NCBI GenBank assembly: GCA_023627715.1
Contig: JAMAHW010000058.1
Location: forward strand, 62,001-126,000
Reading direction: 5' to 3'
DNA length: 64,000 nt
Source of the DNA: Periconia sp. R9002
Taxonomy: Eukaryota; Ascomycota; Dothideomycetes; Pleosporales; Periconiaceae
Shown here piece after piece: positions 1 through 12,400 of the stretch (its first letter is position 1; each line of letters begins with the position of its first letter). A program made the translations under genes and the position numbers. The notes beneath the pieces were generated by a model. It did not search any database and had not been told where the DNA came from. It was given only the letters and a program-made list of their open reading frames with translations.

Positions 1-2724
1 AAGCCATTATTGTCTTCAGCGTTTACATCCGCACTATCGCGCAAAAGCAGCCGAACTAACACCGGATTATTGATGGCTGAATGTAGCATTGTATTGCCGT
101 CAGATGTGCGTTGATGGATATTAGCTCCTGCCTTAATCAACCGAGAATAAACTTCTTGCACCTCTTCTGGGGAAAGACTTTTCTCTCAATATTGTTGACT
201 CCTCAGTGACGTACAGAATGCATGCAAGGCTGTATCTCCCTCGGTTTTGTCGTTTCCCTTTTTTTTCGATGTCCATAGACTGATCCCATCGAACTCATTA
301 CCTTCAGGGTGACATATGACAGCTGCATTTGCCCCAGCCTCGATTAGCACTTTGATCGTGTTTCGATCAGCGAGACGACAAGCTGTGAACAACGCCGTCT
401 CTCTACGCACTACAGCATTGATATTCACACCTGGATACTGAATAATCCTTTTTACCAATTCTGTCTGGCCTTTCTCCGCACTCCAGCTTAGTGCATGATG
501 AGCAGTCTCGATGTTTGTTAAGAATGGTAAGAATTCATCTATGGCTTTCAGGTGCCCATAGTGACAGGCATACTGTGTGCGTTTAGTATCGAACTATTTG
601 AAATAAGTGGCCAAATTGGATGTACTCACCATCAGTGGCGTGTGACCTGTCGAGCGAGGTGCATTACCACATCTTCTTCCAGGGTTTTCTTTCGTCTTTG
701 GTGTAAGCGGATCCACACCAGCTTCGAGAAGGGCACGAACAACATAATGATGGTTCTTTTCCGCAGCTTTGTGAAGTGGTTTCAGTCCACGCATCTTATC
801 GGCCACATCTGGATTCGCTCCGGCCAGAACTAGGGTCGTGACAATACCAGCATGACCAGATGCAGCAGCCCACCAAAGCGGCGTTTTGCCGTCTGCATCA
901 ACAACATCCACCACAGAATTCTGCGAGATGAGAGCTTCAACATAACTGTCAATTCCTAATTTTGCAGCGATATGCAGGGGGGCGAAGTTATTGGCATAGT
1001 AATCTTTATCTGGCCAGCTGAATTTGAGCCTAGATTTGATTTGTGCACAAGTCAGCTATTAGATTGACAATTATAATCATATTTGATTATATGATGTCAT
1101 CTTGGGGTGGGTGTCTAGTCGCCTTCAAGAAATACATACCAGGCTTGCATATATTGATGATTTCCAGTCATCGCATTGACGAGCGCATTCAAGTCGCCTT
1201 GGGGGAAGCCGGCGACAGCAGAACGCTGAGCATGAACATACCAGTTGCCGGCAGCGTAGGAAAGGAAGGGGTATTTGAGGTTTCTTTGCCTTATGATATT
1301 CCGAGCTTTGCTTGGATCCGGAAATCCATGTGCGTAGAGCAGGTTTTCAATCGAAAAGGGGTCACGACTGGGTGGTTGCTTGGGTAGTTCGACACCATCG
1401 AGGCAACCAGATTCCAGGAGATACTTTAGACATACCAAAGCAAGAGAGTTATGAGTTGAACCCACATGCAGAACGGGATAATCTCCGGTACCCTTCGCTC
1501 TTGTCTCGCATTTGAGGTATTCTGTAAAAGAGTGATGAATAACAGAAACAGTTTCGTCTGGTAGGATCTCTAGCAATGGACCGACTGCAGCCCGCACGAG
1601 AGCTTTTGAAGCGTTGAAATCGTCTTGTTCTTCGAGGAGATGGGTCGAATGTACGATTTCAGCTAGCTCTATGAGCCGTAGCGGGCGAGTAGCGTGGGTT
1701 ACCCACTGAAGGATGAGCAATTGAACACTATCAGGTACGCCGGATCTTCGTGCATGTTCATGGAGCAGTTCCGTATACAATTCATGTAGGTCTGCAGGAA
1801 GCGAATCGATGACATCCAAAGCATGAGCGCCAGGTTTGAGGAAAGCATCCATAGCTAATTTGGCGTATAGAAACAGCCGTTTGCACGCCCAGGTATCGCC
1901 TTTTTTATAAGCGCTTTATCATCTGCGGAAATGGCAGTTGAAGCCAATCCGTGCTCCACGTAACTTGAAATGTCCAGGTCGACTTGGTCTTCCACCAGCC
2001 GCATCTGAATCCCCTTCGCATATCGCAAAGGAACTTCAATGCGCAGCACTGGCCGGCTGGTTATGATAACTTTGACTTGTGTAGGCCTCCACTGACCTAA
2101 TTCAGCTAAAGATTGGAGGAAAGAATCGTTTCCTTGGTCCATTTCGTCCAAAGCATCCGCAACGCAGAACGCTTGGCCTGGAAGCCCCCCAAACGCGAGG
2201 TGTAATAGTTTCCATACATCCTCCATAGACATACTGCCGATAGTTCGACCGTCTTTTCGAAGCTCTTTGAGTCGCGTCTGTAAAGGAGGGCTGTATTGCA
2301 GTATCTGGTCGAGCCAATCGCGAAGCAGAGCTGCAGGTCCATGATTGGCATCGATGATTTGGCGGAATTAGAAATATAACACTGGAATGCCAGGATTGAC
2401 TCGCGTCAGTTCATCGATCAGATATGCTGCGACGACAGACTTCCCGGATCCCGGTATGCCTTTGATCCAGAGTAGACCGTGGTCTTTGCTCTTTAACCAC
2501 TCGTTATATGTCTTGCTAGACGTCAACCATGCACCGGTACCGTTTACGTGGGAAGCTAGATGCTTGTGGTATTCCCCGCTATCCAGCCAATACTCGGTAG
2601 GTTTAAGCCAGTTTCTGATCGCCTGGATCTCCTCAGGGGACTCTGGCAGAATTTGCTCCGGGTTGTAGTTGCTGACGTCATTGCGATCGATCAAAACAGC
2701 ATCATCGCTTGCGACACTGGACAT
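1..2724 (-). pseudogene. NACHT-ankyrin (STAND/NLR-like) protein, broken, incomplete at left edge
   Basis: A fungal NLR-like signalling ATPase read right to left, starting at the ATG at 2722-2724. The N-terminal part has a Walker A motif (GIPGSGKS, about residue 93), followed by a Walker B-like segment (FCVADALDEMD) and a sensor-like IITSRP. Ankyrin-type repeats follow (DGKTPLWWAAASGHAG, GHTPLMYACHYGHLKAI) and run off the window edge. Two introns fit well: 1030-1139 and 573-629, the latter restoring a continuous repeat. Three lesions do not: an in-frame TAA at 2368-2370 (family pattern VLYFFFRQI), a one-base loss near 1878 that shifts the frame at ANG/LFLYAKL, and an in-frame TGA at 186-188 with no usable splice bypass. 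Such proteins act in cytosolic non-self recognition. As it stands this copy should be non-functional unless the lesions are assembly errors. Family assignment is strong; pseudogene status fairly strong. Confidence 0.85.
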
Positions 2725-3304
2725 GGTTTAGAGTTGTATTTTTAAAATGGAAGTCTAAAGATATGTTGTTATTGTTGTAGGTAAAGAGGGCGGTGTAGCG
2801 TTGATAGATATGTACTTGTGAGTATTATGCCAAGCAGCAGGCAACAGCTGACACGGGACGCCGCATACGACGGGAACCTATCATTGATCTCATCACTGTA
2901 GAACGCCGCAGTGAAACGGCGCAATGCAAAACACTTGAGTAAGCATTGCAAGGTAGCATCTAAGCTTAGTGATCACGTTACGTATGCGAAGCGCATCTTC
3001 ATTGTACGTCTTATAACACTACTGGTACTACTCCTAGAATTTGTGTATATCCAGCGATTTGCCAGGCTGCCAGTCTTGATAAAACGACTTTATCCCCTTA
3101 CTACTAATTGTCCAATGCTACCGCGCTGGCTCCCCTTCCTTATTCTTGGAGACGTTGACGAATTAGATGACTTTCTATCACGTAGAAGATTGTGTAACAT
3201 ATACGTGCCTTATCTAATCCAGGAGTACTCTCATGCTTGCTCAAATTAATGATTCCTGTGTTAATGCTAGCTTGAGCCTATACGTAAGGTTGAAGGGTTA
3301 TAAT
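2725..3304. other. Intergenic, upstream of the NACHT-ankyrin relic
   Basis: AT-rich sequence with only short unrelated open frames. I recognise no gene, repeat or RNA here. Confidence 0.5.
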
Positions 3305-3940
3305 TAACAGATGCCAGTGCTTCTAGGCGCAGGCGCAGAATTTTCAGTCCAGAACGATCTTCCTAACGGTACTGTGTATTCCGTCAACTTCAATCAAGAT
3401 GCCGCGTTTATGGCTCGTTTCATCAGTGGAGTGGAGAGTAAGAAACTTACTTGCCTTTTTCTCCACCCTGTCAAATTTGTTTGGAGGCATGCCGCGAGGA
3501 ATTCTCTTCGAAGAGCAGCATGATGGACAATACTGGTCAGAGGACTTCTCGTCGACTTCGTCGATGACTTTGCCTTGACCTTCACCCTGGGCTAGCATGA
3601 GACGAACTACTCCCATTGGCGTTCGTGAGTTAGCATAATCTTCTATCGATCTGCTTTGGTGGTATGAGGCCTTGGGAAGAAAACACTTGTGCTAGTTCAG
3701 GACTATATCAGCGGCAGGGCTAGTCGGAATAGTACTCACTAGGAACAGTCCCCGTGCGTTCAAGGGCTCGAACGACCGTAGGGCCCATAAGGTCTAGAGT
3801 TGACTGTGCATTGCGGGTCACCCCAACAACCATCCTAGCCTCCTTGAAAGCGGAGCTAGACTCAAAGATATGAACACTGAGATAGGGGAAACGACGCAAG
3901 GTGTAGAAAGGGTTGCACTAGCAAGTTCGCTGTCAGACAT
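3305..3940 (-). pseudogene. Salicylate-hydroxylase-like FAD monooxygenase relic
   Basis: Fragments of a class A flavin monooxygenase appear in order on the minus strand but in different frames: LRRFPYLSVHIFESSSAF, then GVTRNAQSTLDLMGP, RLMLAQGEGQGKVIDEVDE, LTSIVHHAALRREFLA and DGIHSTVRKIVL, then ENSAPAPRSTG. These match the first half of salicylate 1-monooxygenase-like proteins. The start region (MSDSELAS, ATG at 3938-3940) lacks the expected GxGxxG dinucleotide-binding segment. There are at least three frame changes (near 3900, 3540 and 3340), and nothing recognisable after the DG motif region. One plausible intron donor (GTGAGT) lies near 3744. The gene is dead by deletion and frameshift; original substrate unknown. 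Confidence 0.7.
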
Positions 3941-6214
3941 GGCGATCGGAATAGTTTGTAGCATATTATCGACCTGTGTTCTGGTTTCCTGGAGACGGGA
4001 GGGTTCAGTGTCTGAGAACAGAAATCTAGTCTGTAAAAATACGCGCGTATTGCAGATAATCATTCACAAGATAGAAGACTACTCTGCGCAAGCTTTGTGT
4101 CTTTTAATAATAAAGAGAAAAGGCTTTACATAAGTACTTAGTGCTACGCACCTTGCAAGTGGATTGATAGGCAGAATAAGGGCTACAAAGGCATGGAATT
4201 CAGCAGCGCCATAACACCAAGACTCGAAACTGGTTCTATCGCCCATATGCGGTAGTGACTCTCACCCGAGATTTTCAGACTAGGAATCAGAGCGGCTCAT
4301 GGCCAGGGGTCAAGAAGGGCAGTGCCGTCAGGCAGATATTAGGGCCGGGCAGATTAGTGGAGCAGGAGTAGGACTGCAGATGAATCATACCCAACAATTC
4401 ATGTCATGGATGATCAAAGTAAAACCGGTAAGCGTTCCTAGCTGTCCTGCCGTAATCTTAGAGTATATATATATGCTTTTTCCCGGAAGAGTGCCATAGC
4501 CTTATCCATTTTGGTAGATCAATTAGTGAGATACCCCTTTAGTCAGCACAGTTCTTGGATTTTCCGGTCTCTATTCTAACAAATTCGCAGAATGTTTTTA
4601 GAAGGTTGTAGGCAGCCAATCCAAATCAGGGCGTAGCTCTTACATGTAATACAATGTGAACTAATATGCTAAAATCATTTAATAGATATCATAGTGAGTT
4701 CCGTCTCCAGCATCCCTTCGTATCACGCAACAAAAAAAAAAAGGCAATGGAGGTTGCCAAAGACTGGCCACCGAAACTTGGGACCACAGTCGAGTCTCAA
4801 GATCTTCATCTAATTTTATCGAGCCGTGAGTGCGAAATCTGGATCGAATTTGGTTCAACATTCGCTGACTGATCTCGCTCACCGAAAATCTCAGCTGTTC
4901 TGCAAACATTAAATGCAAGAGCCAGTTATTCTAAGCGAATCGATGCTCGGGAATCAGGACCATGCGCATTCATAGGCGCAGATATGGCCACACACAAGAC
5001 AGAGCGGGGGGAAAGACCGCTTCACATTGGAGGCTCGTCATCGAAAATTTCTTCATTATAGTAGAGCCAAGTAATGGTAAGTTAAAGAGCTGAGCACTGG
5101 ACACAAAGGCCGTTTCCGGGCTCGTAAACCACCGGAAATTCTGAGTAGACCTGTCCTAGGAAGAGAGAAAGATTTCAATCCGTCCCGATGAACTTTGGCC
5201 TGCGAATGCATTGCTTTAGAGATGAGCATCGGTTGAACGTAAGGACATCAACAAATTACAGGGAAAGTGCGGGAAATCCGACGCCAAGCAGTTGTCATCC
5301 TATCTAGCATAGCGTTTATCATACACGGAAGACTGCAGCGCAATGCTGACCGATGTGCTGCCGCACTCGAGGTGGACTATCAGATTTAAACCACGTTTAA
5401 TAACGTGAAAAGACGCTGTTTACCTCCCTGCTAACATTGTAATATTGGCTGGTTGAACTTAGAATTAGAGTTTTGACAATCCTTGAAAATGGTGGTGGTG
5501 CTAACGGACATCCTGTCCCAGCCCTGCTTACACTCAACCGGCATTCACAGCCAAGCTTAGCCACAGCGAATCTACTTATAAAATAAGGAAGTTGGTCGGT
5601 CTACAACATCAAAGTTCTTCGTTCCAGAGCTACTATCCTTATCTTCTCACTGACATCAGTTTATGGGTGAAAGCTAACGGGAAAGAGTTAGTAGATATAA
5701 CATAGAGTGCACCAACTAATCAATCAACCAAAATAATTAATGCAAGGAGAAATATTTTGTCGCATGCGAGCATCGTATCTAACAAGAGTCAGTTGCTGTG
5801 AATTGATCGTCCTTTCAGTATCCTGCATGTTTCGCTCGATCGTGAGGCCTAATCTTTAGTATACTAGTGTTCGAGTTCCTTACTTAATATGCGATGCCTG
5901 CAACAACATGCGAGACTATGGAATCATTAAAATCTGGTGATATACTATTCCGGAATGTTCAAGCCAATAATCTTTGAGGAACCCGCAAATCTTAGATTGT
6001 GACTGGTCCGCTTGTGGCTAAGCCTAAATCCTTCGTCTTACATAGCCCACACTCTACAAAAAGCTTCCCATTTTAGGAATCCAAGGAAGCTAAGCATGCG
6101 TATATTTAAGCCTAAGTCCTTTGTTTTGCCCATTCTGCGCTCTACTAAAAGCTTTCCGTTTTAGGAATCCAAGCATGAGACGCGGCCCCAATCATGTGAA
6201 CAAGTGTATTTGTC
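3941..6214. other. Long AT-rich intergenic stretch
   Basis: No protein-coding gene recognised. Holds a run of 13 A near 4730, a TATA-like TATAAAAT near 5577 followed by a pyrimidine-rich leader-like stretch with no long frame after it, and the imperfect 67-bp direct repeat at 6019-6173. Confidence 0.5.
6019..6173. repeat. Imperfect 67-bp direct repeat, two copies
   Basis: Copies at 6019-6085 and 6107-6173 have the same length, start with TAAGCCTAA and end with TTTTAGGAATCCAAG. Many of the differences are C/T or G/A transitions, as expected if the pair has been mutated by a repeat-directed process. Confidence 0.65.
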
Positions 6215-6556
6215 TTAATTCGATATTTGTGTGACGAAAGCAAGACTTCTCAGGGTATAGTCACCGATTCGATTGAGAAAAGCGTCGATGATGAGACCCC
6301 AGCGCCTTGAATCAGAACGAGGATCCGTGATCGAACCCGGAAATGCACTCATGGGGTAGAATGTGACTACTTTTGCCGACGCATCCAACCGATCACTATA
6401 GGGTTTCATGATGCGTTCTACATGGTCAATGTGCTGCCACGTCCAACGATGGAATTCGAAGGATGACCGCTCTCTATTCTGACTTGATGTGCGGGGTGGC
6501 TCAGTCCTACCATAGGATTCTGGTAATGTTGAGGCAGATTCATTGGCTAGGCACAT
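6215..6556 (-). CDS. Hypothetical protein, 113 aa
   Basis: An ATG-started open frame of 113 codons with no family I recognise. The central part (FEFHRWTWQHIDHVERIMKP) is rich in aromatic and charged residues and looks like folded protein rather than low-complexity sequence. No signal peptide or membrane segment is visible. It is divergent from the secreted-protein gene starting at 6747, leaving about 190 bp for both promoters. It could be a genuine short gene, one exon of a larger one, or a relic. Confidence 0.3.
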   Translation of the reverse strand: MCLANESASTLPESYGRTEPPRTSSQNRERSSFEFHRWTWQHIDHVERIMKPYSDRLDASAKVVTFYPMSAFPGSITDPRSDSRRWGLIIDAFLNRIGDYTLRSLAFVTQISN

Positions 6557-6633
6557 TCCAAGAAGTTACTGCATCGCCGATGCAAAATCGTTCGGATTCT
6601 AGGTAGAATGAAAAAAGTGACTGCAGCTTTATG

Positions 6634-6641
6634 TATATAAA
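6634..6641 (+). promoter_or_regulatory. TATA box of the 6747 gene
   Basis: TATATAAA lies 106 bp before the ATG at 6747. A CA-rich, pyrimidine-rich leader (CACACACACATCAACC) follows, which is usual for well-expressed fungal genes. Inferred from sequence only. Confidence 0.45.
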
Positions 6642-6746
6642 GATCGACCAGTGCCCATTCTTTCTTCACACACACACATCAACCTTCAAGTCCATCTTCG
6701 ACCATCGTTCTAGTCTTCAGAGCATCTATTTACCCATATATTCACT

Positions 6747-7303
6747 ATGCGTTACTCTATGATTCCTCTTGCCTTGGTCGGCATGGCCTCATCTGTTGCT
6801 GCAGAATTTTACATTGTCGGAGTGGGCGGCGAATTTGCAGGCGGGTACTATGGTTACCCCTCCATCATAAACGACGCAAGTATCTCACTGTCTGTTTTTA
6901 CAAAGCTAACAAAACGTAGCAAGGCATCAGCTTCGGGCCAAGAGCAGCCTGCGACGCTGTGGGAACAGCCGGAAGTCTTCCTAGAACCACCAATGACAAA
7001 GGCCAGCTCCTTTACGAATTCTGCGACGTCAACGATGTCGGTTTTCAGTTCGACGACCAGTGCAAAGGGCAGACTATGGTCATTGGAGGCACCAACAACC
7101 GATGCGGAAACCCCTGTAATATCGACGGGGAGTGTGTGTCTGGCATTCAGTTTGGGGTCCTCTATATCAAAGGCGATCCTTACCACACTGTCGGAACTTG
7201 CTACATGTCTGGCGCTGAGGGATGGAGTGAGAACTGCGCTGGCAATGGATCTCATCTGTACCAGGAGCTCGTCTACTGTCACGTCGATGAAGCCGCGTGT
7301 TAG
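6747..7303 (+). CDS. Small secreted cysteine-containing protein (candidate effector)
   Basis: About 170 aa with a clear signal peptide (MRYSMIPLALVGMASSVAA) and a mature part with about ten cysteines, the last being the C-terminal residue. The gene has one 44-nt intron with two equally framed solutions. A GT-AG intron at 6880-6923 gives ...INDASISFG; a GC-AG intron at 6876-6919 with the strong donor GCAAGT gives ...INDQGISFG. Both yield 170 residues. The branch-like GCTAAC is shared. No enzyme motif is seen. Signal peptide, size and cysteine content fit an apoplastic secreted protein; an effector role is inference. A TATA box at 6634 supports expression. Confidence 0.72.
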
Positions 7304-8066
7304 ATGGTGATTCGTCATTTGTTTTCACCAAGTGAGAGGGATAGGGGGATTGGGAAAAATTGTAAATGGCTTTCCACGTTCAGCGCTATATAGAGTTTGA
7401 CTTCCAAGTTGGCAATCGCTCGCTGCAACTTGTCATTTCAGGCCTCATGCTCATCAATCAATGCCTTTGTGTACATTACAAAACGAGAAATGATTACCTC
7501 ACCGACATAGGTGCACATGTTTTTGGTTTTTTTATATAGGTAAGGGTAGCCATTAGTACTGCGGTCCTATAACATCTCTGCATTTAATGAGCTAGCGGTC
7601 ACAAATTTAGATAGCTGACTCGGATGTAGGTGCATCGAAAGGCGAGCAGTGAGAAAGGACGGCAAATTAAGAAATCGCGAGGGCAATGCGGTGAGAGTGA
7701 AGCAACGTCTAAAGAATGAGATGCGAGACATTGCGACGGCATGGAAAGGAAAGAGAATGGAGAAGAGATCACCAAGCATGTAGTTAGGAGGGATATGTTT
7801 TGAATATACTCAGGGCGAAAAGATTAATGCGGTAAAGCGAAGCTGGATTGATACTACGTAAAGGCACGCGTGCTCAGTAACCAGCCCTTGCCTAGTGAAC
7901 TCTTTTACAGGATCACAAACCAAACATAATCGATAATGTCATGCTTTTACCTAACCTAAGACTGGAATTGAACAAAATGGTGAACATTTTCCATCCTTCT
8001 GCCACTTGCTTGATACCAACTAGCTGATGAAGGAGTGCTTTTGTCCGCCGATCTCGACTAGACCCA
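7304..8066. other. Intergenic
   Basis: Probable 3' UTR of the secreted-protein gene followed by non-coding sequence. Nothing recognised. Confidence 0.5.
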
Positions 8067-8385
8067 TTAGCCCCGCGCCATTACTTCACCCGAGAGGATA
8101 ATAGGCATAGTGTTGGAAAATTTCTCTATATCATCCATGATCTCTTTGGTCAATGGATCTGCCAATGCCTGTGCTCTCGCCTCGTCACTCTCCCAGTCCA
8201 TGACACAAGCCACACTGTAGATATCTTCGGGGCCGTATTGCACCCACGCTCCAGGATTTCATTCCATGGTGTTTCCAGAGTCGAGTTATAAGTGGCATAT
8301 GTTTGTTGAGGTAGTAGTCCATGTTGAAGTTGGCATCTACTTTGCGCGGATAGGCGACTATGTGTTGTGTCTGTTTTGGTGCCAT
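8067..8385 (-). pseudogene. EthD-domain protein, one-base frameshift
   Basis: Begins at ATG 8383-8385 with VAYPRK...DYYLNKHMPLI...HHGMKSWSV, the typical EthD (dimeric alpha/beta barrel) pattern. It then continues in another frame as VQYGPEDIYSVACVMDW and finishes with PIILSGEVMARG and TAA at 8067-8069. The span is 319 nt, one more than needed for a 105-aa protein, which is the usual EthD size. The extra base lies in the GTGGGTGC run near 8240. EthD proteins are small cytosolic proteins linked to ether or polyketide chemistry. Everything except the single base is intact, so either a recent mutation or a sequencing indel explains it. Confidence 0.75.
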
Positions 8386-9455
8386 AAGGAGCGTTGTAGT
8401 TGTATGTTTGGCAAGAGTGTTGGAGCTGAACGGGAATTAGGATCAATGTGCTAATAGTTTAGAACGGGACTGATGTGACCTACAATACGGCCTTTGGTAC
8501 CTATGGGATGCAAGCTTCAATGCTAACGATATCCTTAACTCAAGAGTGCGTCGAGCATCGATATTAATACTACTGTGTGTACCTCTACGCAGCCCAGTGT
8601 AGAAGAACATGCCAGATTGCATATTACTAGTAATGTTTACATACCGCAACCTTAGCGACGTCAGCCTACGCAGAGGTGAGATTATTTGTCGTATAGCTGC
8701 ATTAGCTATGCCAGAAGTATCGGTCATAGGTCATCTCGGATTCGTATAAATAACCTTGGCGTATATATCGTCCCATTCTCCTGCAAGGCGAACCTATTAG
8801 TCTTAGCTTCAGGCCCACACTAGTAATCTTATTCAGCGTAAAACATAGACAACAAGGAAGAATCAATGCCCTGAACCTCGACAGATTTTGAATTCTACGT
8901 TATGAGCACCGCGTTTTCAAGTAACATAGTCAATGATAACGTACATTTGACATTTAGGTTAGGTAGAGCTGTGGCTAAAGGCAGTGCGCGATAAGAACGC
9001 TCACGCACTAGAGCAGGAGACTTCTCGTCGTTATCCTTACCCTTATGGTCAGCGCTGCTAGATCCAGCTTTTCATTGCTTTGCTGCTTTGTTATGGCATA
9101 GCTGGCTGTCCAATAAAGCCCCTCATTATAGTTTCTACTAGCGGCGACAGAACATTCTGTGGATTACTGCATCTGCACATCAGGGTCTTTGGAAGAAATT
9201 TTGCATTTAACACTTATCCGGAGATTCGTCTGTTAGAGAAGACACCACTCAAACACTAGATCTGTCCCCCTGTGAATGAATCGTCGAAGTATTGTAAAAT
9301 GACCATACTTGGCAGCTTTATGCCACGCGGTGTGTACTACCCTTGTATCTATTGAGGTTAGTATATATTATAGTATAAAAATAAGTAAAATCCTTTCTTC
9401 AATTTCTATTTCTTTCTGCTATGTTTTTATCTTCTGGCTGGCTCGATATTCAGTT
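8386..9455. other. Intergenic
   Basis: About 1.1 kb of AT-rich sequence between the EthD relic and the 3' end of the patatin gene. No gene, tRNA or repeat recognised. Confidence 0.5.
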
Positions 9456-12400
9456 CTAGTTACTCATAAGATATAACTCCCATCCTTTCTTTACTTTACA
9501 CTGCTTCAACAGCTTTTGGTGCGGCAATCCGTTGGTAACATTTGGTGCCCCAGTCTTGCCGACCTTGTCGATGCAGTGTATACACATAAAGTGGTTGCTG
9601 CAATCAGGGCACCAGAGGCCTTGAGCGAGCATAAGTATGTAGGCTAGCGATTTTGTTAATGGCATAGTAAAGATGGGAGGTAGAGAGAGTATAAAACGTA
9701 CACTGCGAGCAGTAATTGCATACAACTTGATTCATGAAATCTTGCACGGAGCGCTTGACAATGAACTGGTACAGGAAGTGGCGGTGACGTGGCCGACCAC
9801 TCGATGTGCACGATGCGCAGAAACTCTCAACGCAGAACGGTGATATACACAGAGAACCCAGCTGATCGAATGCCATGACTGTGGGACGCAAAAGTCAGTC
9901 ACAGATTTATGCAATCAGATTGATCACACCCACATTGAGTGCAGAAATCGCACTTGAAAGGTATCTTGACGGATTGGTGCTGTTGCGCAGAGAGCTCCTG
10001 GATCTCGCGTCGGTAGCATTCGCGGTACGACATGCGGCGGAAGATCTCGTCTAGGAATGGCGTGATAACGAGTTTGAGATGGAGATGCTCGTGGATGTGA
10101 TGTTTATTTTCAGCAAGGCCTGTGGGAAGGGTGTTTTGGATTAGCTATTCGTTGTGTATGATGGTCGGGTAAAATGGAGACAGATACTTACGTTCTGGAC
10201 ATTGCGTACACGCCCACAGTTGCTTGACACTGAGATCGACGGTCTCAGGTCCTGTATTTGCGGACACAATCTCGAATGTTCCAAAACGGTGCTTTTCATG
10301 GTGCTCGGCGTCCGACTCGAAACATGTCTGGCATACATACTGCGCGGAGCCAAAGTCGAGGTGGCACGTACGGCAATCATAGCCTCTGCTACCTACCGGG
10401 AGAACTATAAGTTGGGAATCATGTCAGCCGAGACGATCCATAAATATGCTAGTTCTTTCTCAGGGTTGAATGGAAATTGCAAACCTTTATGACATCTTTC
10501 GCAATGCCATACGACTCGATCCCCACCATCGAGACAACGACATTCCCTTGTAATCCACTCTGAGTTTGTGCTCCAGTAAGGTGGATACACAGCAAAGAAA
10601 GCCCTGCCATCCGGATCTTGTTTACGGTGTTCGATGAAAAATTCGACGCGCCGGTCCCAGTACCCAACGCAGTTCCTGCACAACGCCTTGTTGCACGTCT
10701 GGCATTCCCAGCGTGCTTTTGATTCTTTGGCGCAGTACCAGCAGGGTGCCGACGACGCAATGTTGGGTAGCTTCTTCAGCCATTGAATAATGTCGAAGCG
10801 AAGCATGTTCCGGATGTGTGTGCGCTCATGCGAGTCGTGGCAGGGTCCGCATGTATACATTTGGCATTCGACACACAAGTACATATTTTCGAGATAGGGA
10901 ATACCTGTTTTACGATTGGGTTTCTTAGTCTTTGTTGTTTGTCGGTGAAATGTGAGAAGAGTGATCGCAGTATGGAACCCCTTCTTACCTTTATGACAGT
11001 CTTCGCAGAACTCGCAGTATATTGTGGCCATCTTCTGAATTTTCTGATAAGCCTGGAGATCTACAGATAATGTGTTAGCACACCAACACATTTACATGAC
11101 CACATAGACCGGGCAATATCGAGGTGGTCGGGAGACCACCAACTACATACCGTCTCCGGCAATATATCCCAGTCTCTGTCCGGACTCCTTCATCTTATTT
11201 GCACACGTGGTAAAGGCCATAGCTGTGTCCGGTAATTTCAAGTACGTTCCTGTGTGTGCCATTATCTCACCAATAGCCTCCCACTCATTGAGTTTCACGT
11301 CTGCAAGCCCCTGGGCCACATTGAAGCGGAAGAGCAGGTCATTTTCTACCATATCTTTGTTGCGCCTTCGGAACCGCGAATTCTCTTCCTCGCTTCCCGT
11401 TATGATCTTCGCCAATGTTTTTCCAAGCTCGGCGATGTTACTAGCCAGCACATTGGGGCCAGGGGCATTGCCGGTGCCTATGCTGATGATCATGCGTTCC
11501 TGGTCGGGCCAGAGATCTTGAGGATTCAGTTAGTATTTCTCTCGTTGGAAAGAGAAGGGTCATTCAAAAAGATCGGAGAGAACATCCACCTACCTCCTGA
11601 CTCCTGGTCCGCCTTTTCGATTGGATTATTATATCTCAAAGCACCATCAACATACTTCTGATATCCGATTTGGATGGGATCGAAGAACGTGGTTGCAGCG
11701 CTCGTGGCCCGTGCAGCCTCCCAGATCCTACAAACTTCATACAGATCGTCGTACTCGCCGCTCCCGCTCGGATACGAACGAATTACAACTGCATCTGCGT
11801 TGACCCCTTGCGCCGCGCAAACGAACACCCTTGGCGCGTCTGACGACGTTTCTTTCAGTAGCTCCATCTCAGACAGTCCTCTGCTGCGGCATAATTCTTT
11901 TACCACCTGCTCCAACGGCTCAGACTCAAATTTGCCTTCGGCTTTGAATTTTGTAATGGCGCGGCCTGCGATGTTACTTTTTCCGTGCAGGGGCGTAAAT
12001 ATGCGTTGGGACATAGTCTTGTACGCATCGATGGCCTCTTCGACGCCCATCCGCAGACGGCCCAGCATGATTGCAATCAGTCCCCCCGTGCTCGTGCCTG
12101 CAATCATGTCAAATTCCTGCCATGGCTCGAGCCGCCCTCCACGCAATGTCTCTAGGCGTTGCATCAGGTGCTTTACGATTATGAGACTTGCCAGGCCGCG
12201 GACACCGCCGCCGTCGAGGCAGAGAATTTTGCGGACCGCTGTTTGGGGATTGTCAGAGTGAACGCGTAGGACAGAGGGTGCGAGGCCTGTCTCTTTTGGG
12301 GGGCTAGTAGGTTGTTGTGGCACAGATTTGGGACCTGTAACTTCGCGGAAGCTGGGGGACAAATGGGGTACCATGGAGAGGGACTGGAAACCTTGTTGAA

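Noticed and set aside
5577..5700. TATA-like box and pyrimidine-rich leader resembling a strong promoter
   Set aside because: The first ATG after it gives only four codons; no gene follows, so it may be a relic or chance.
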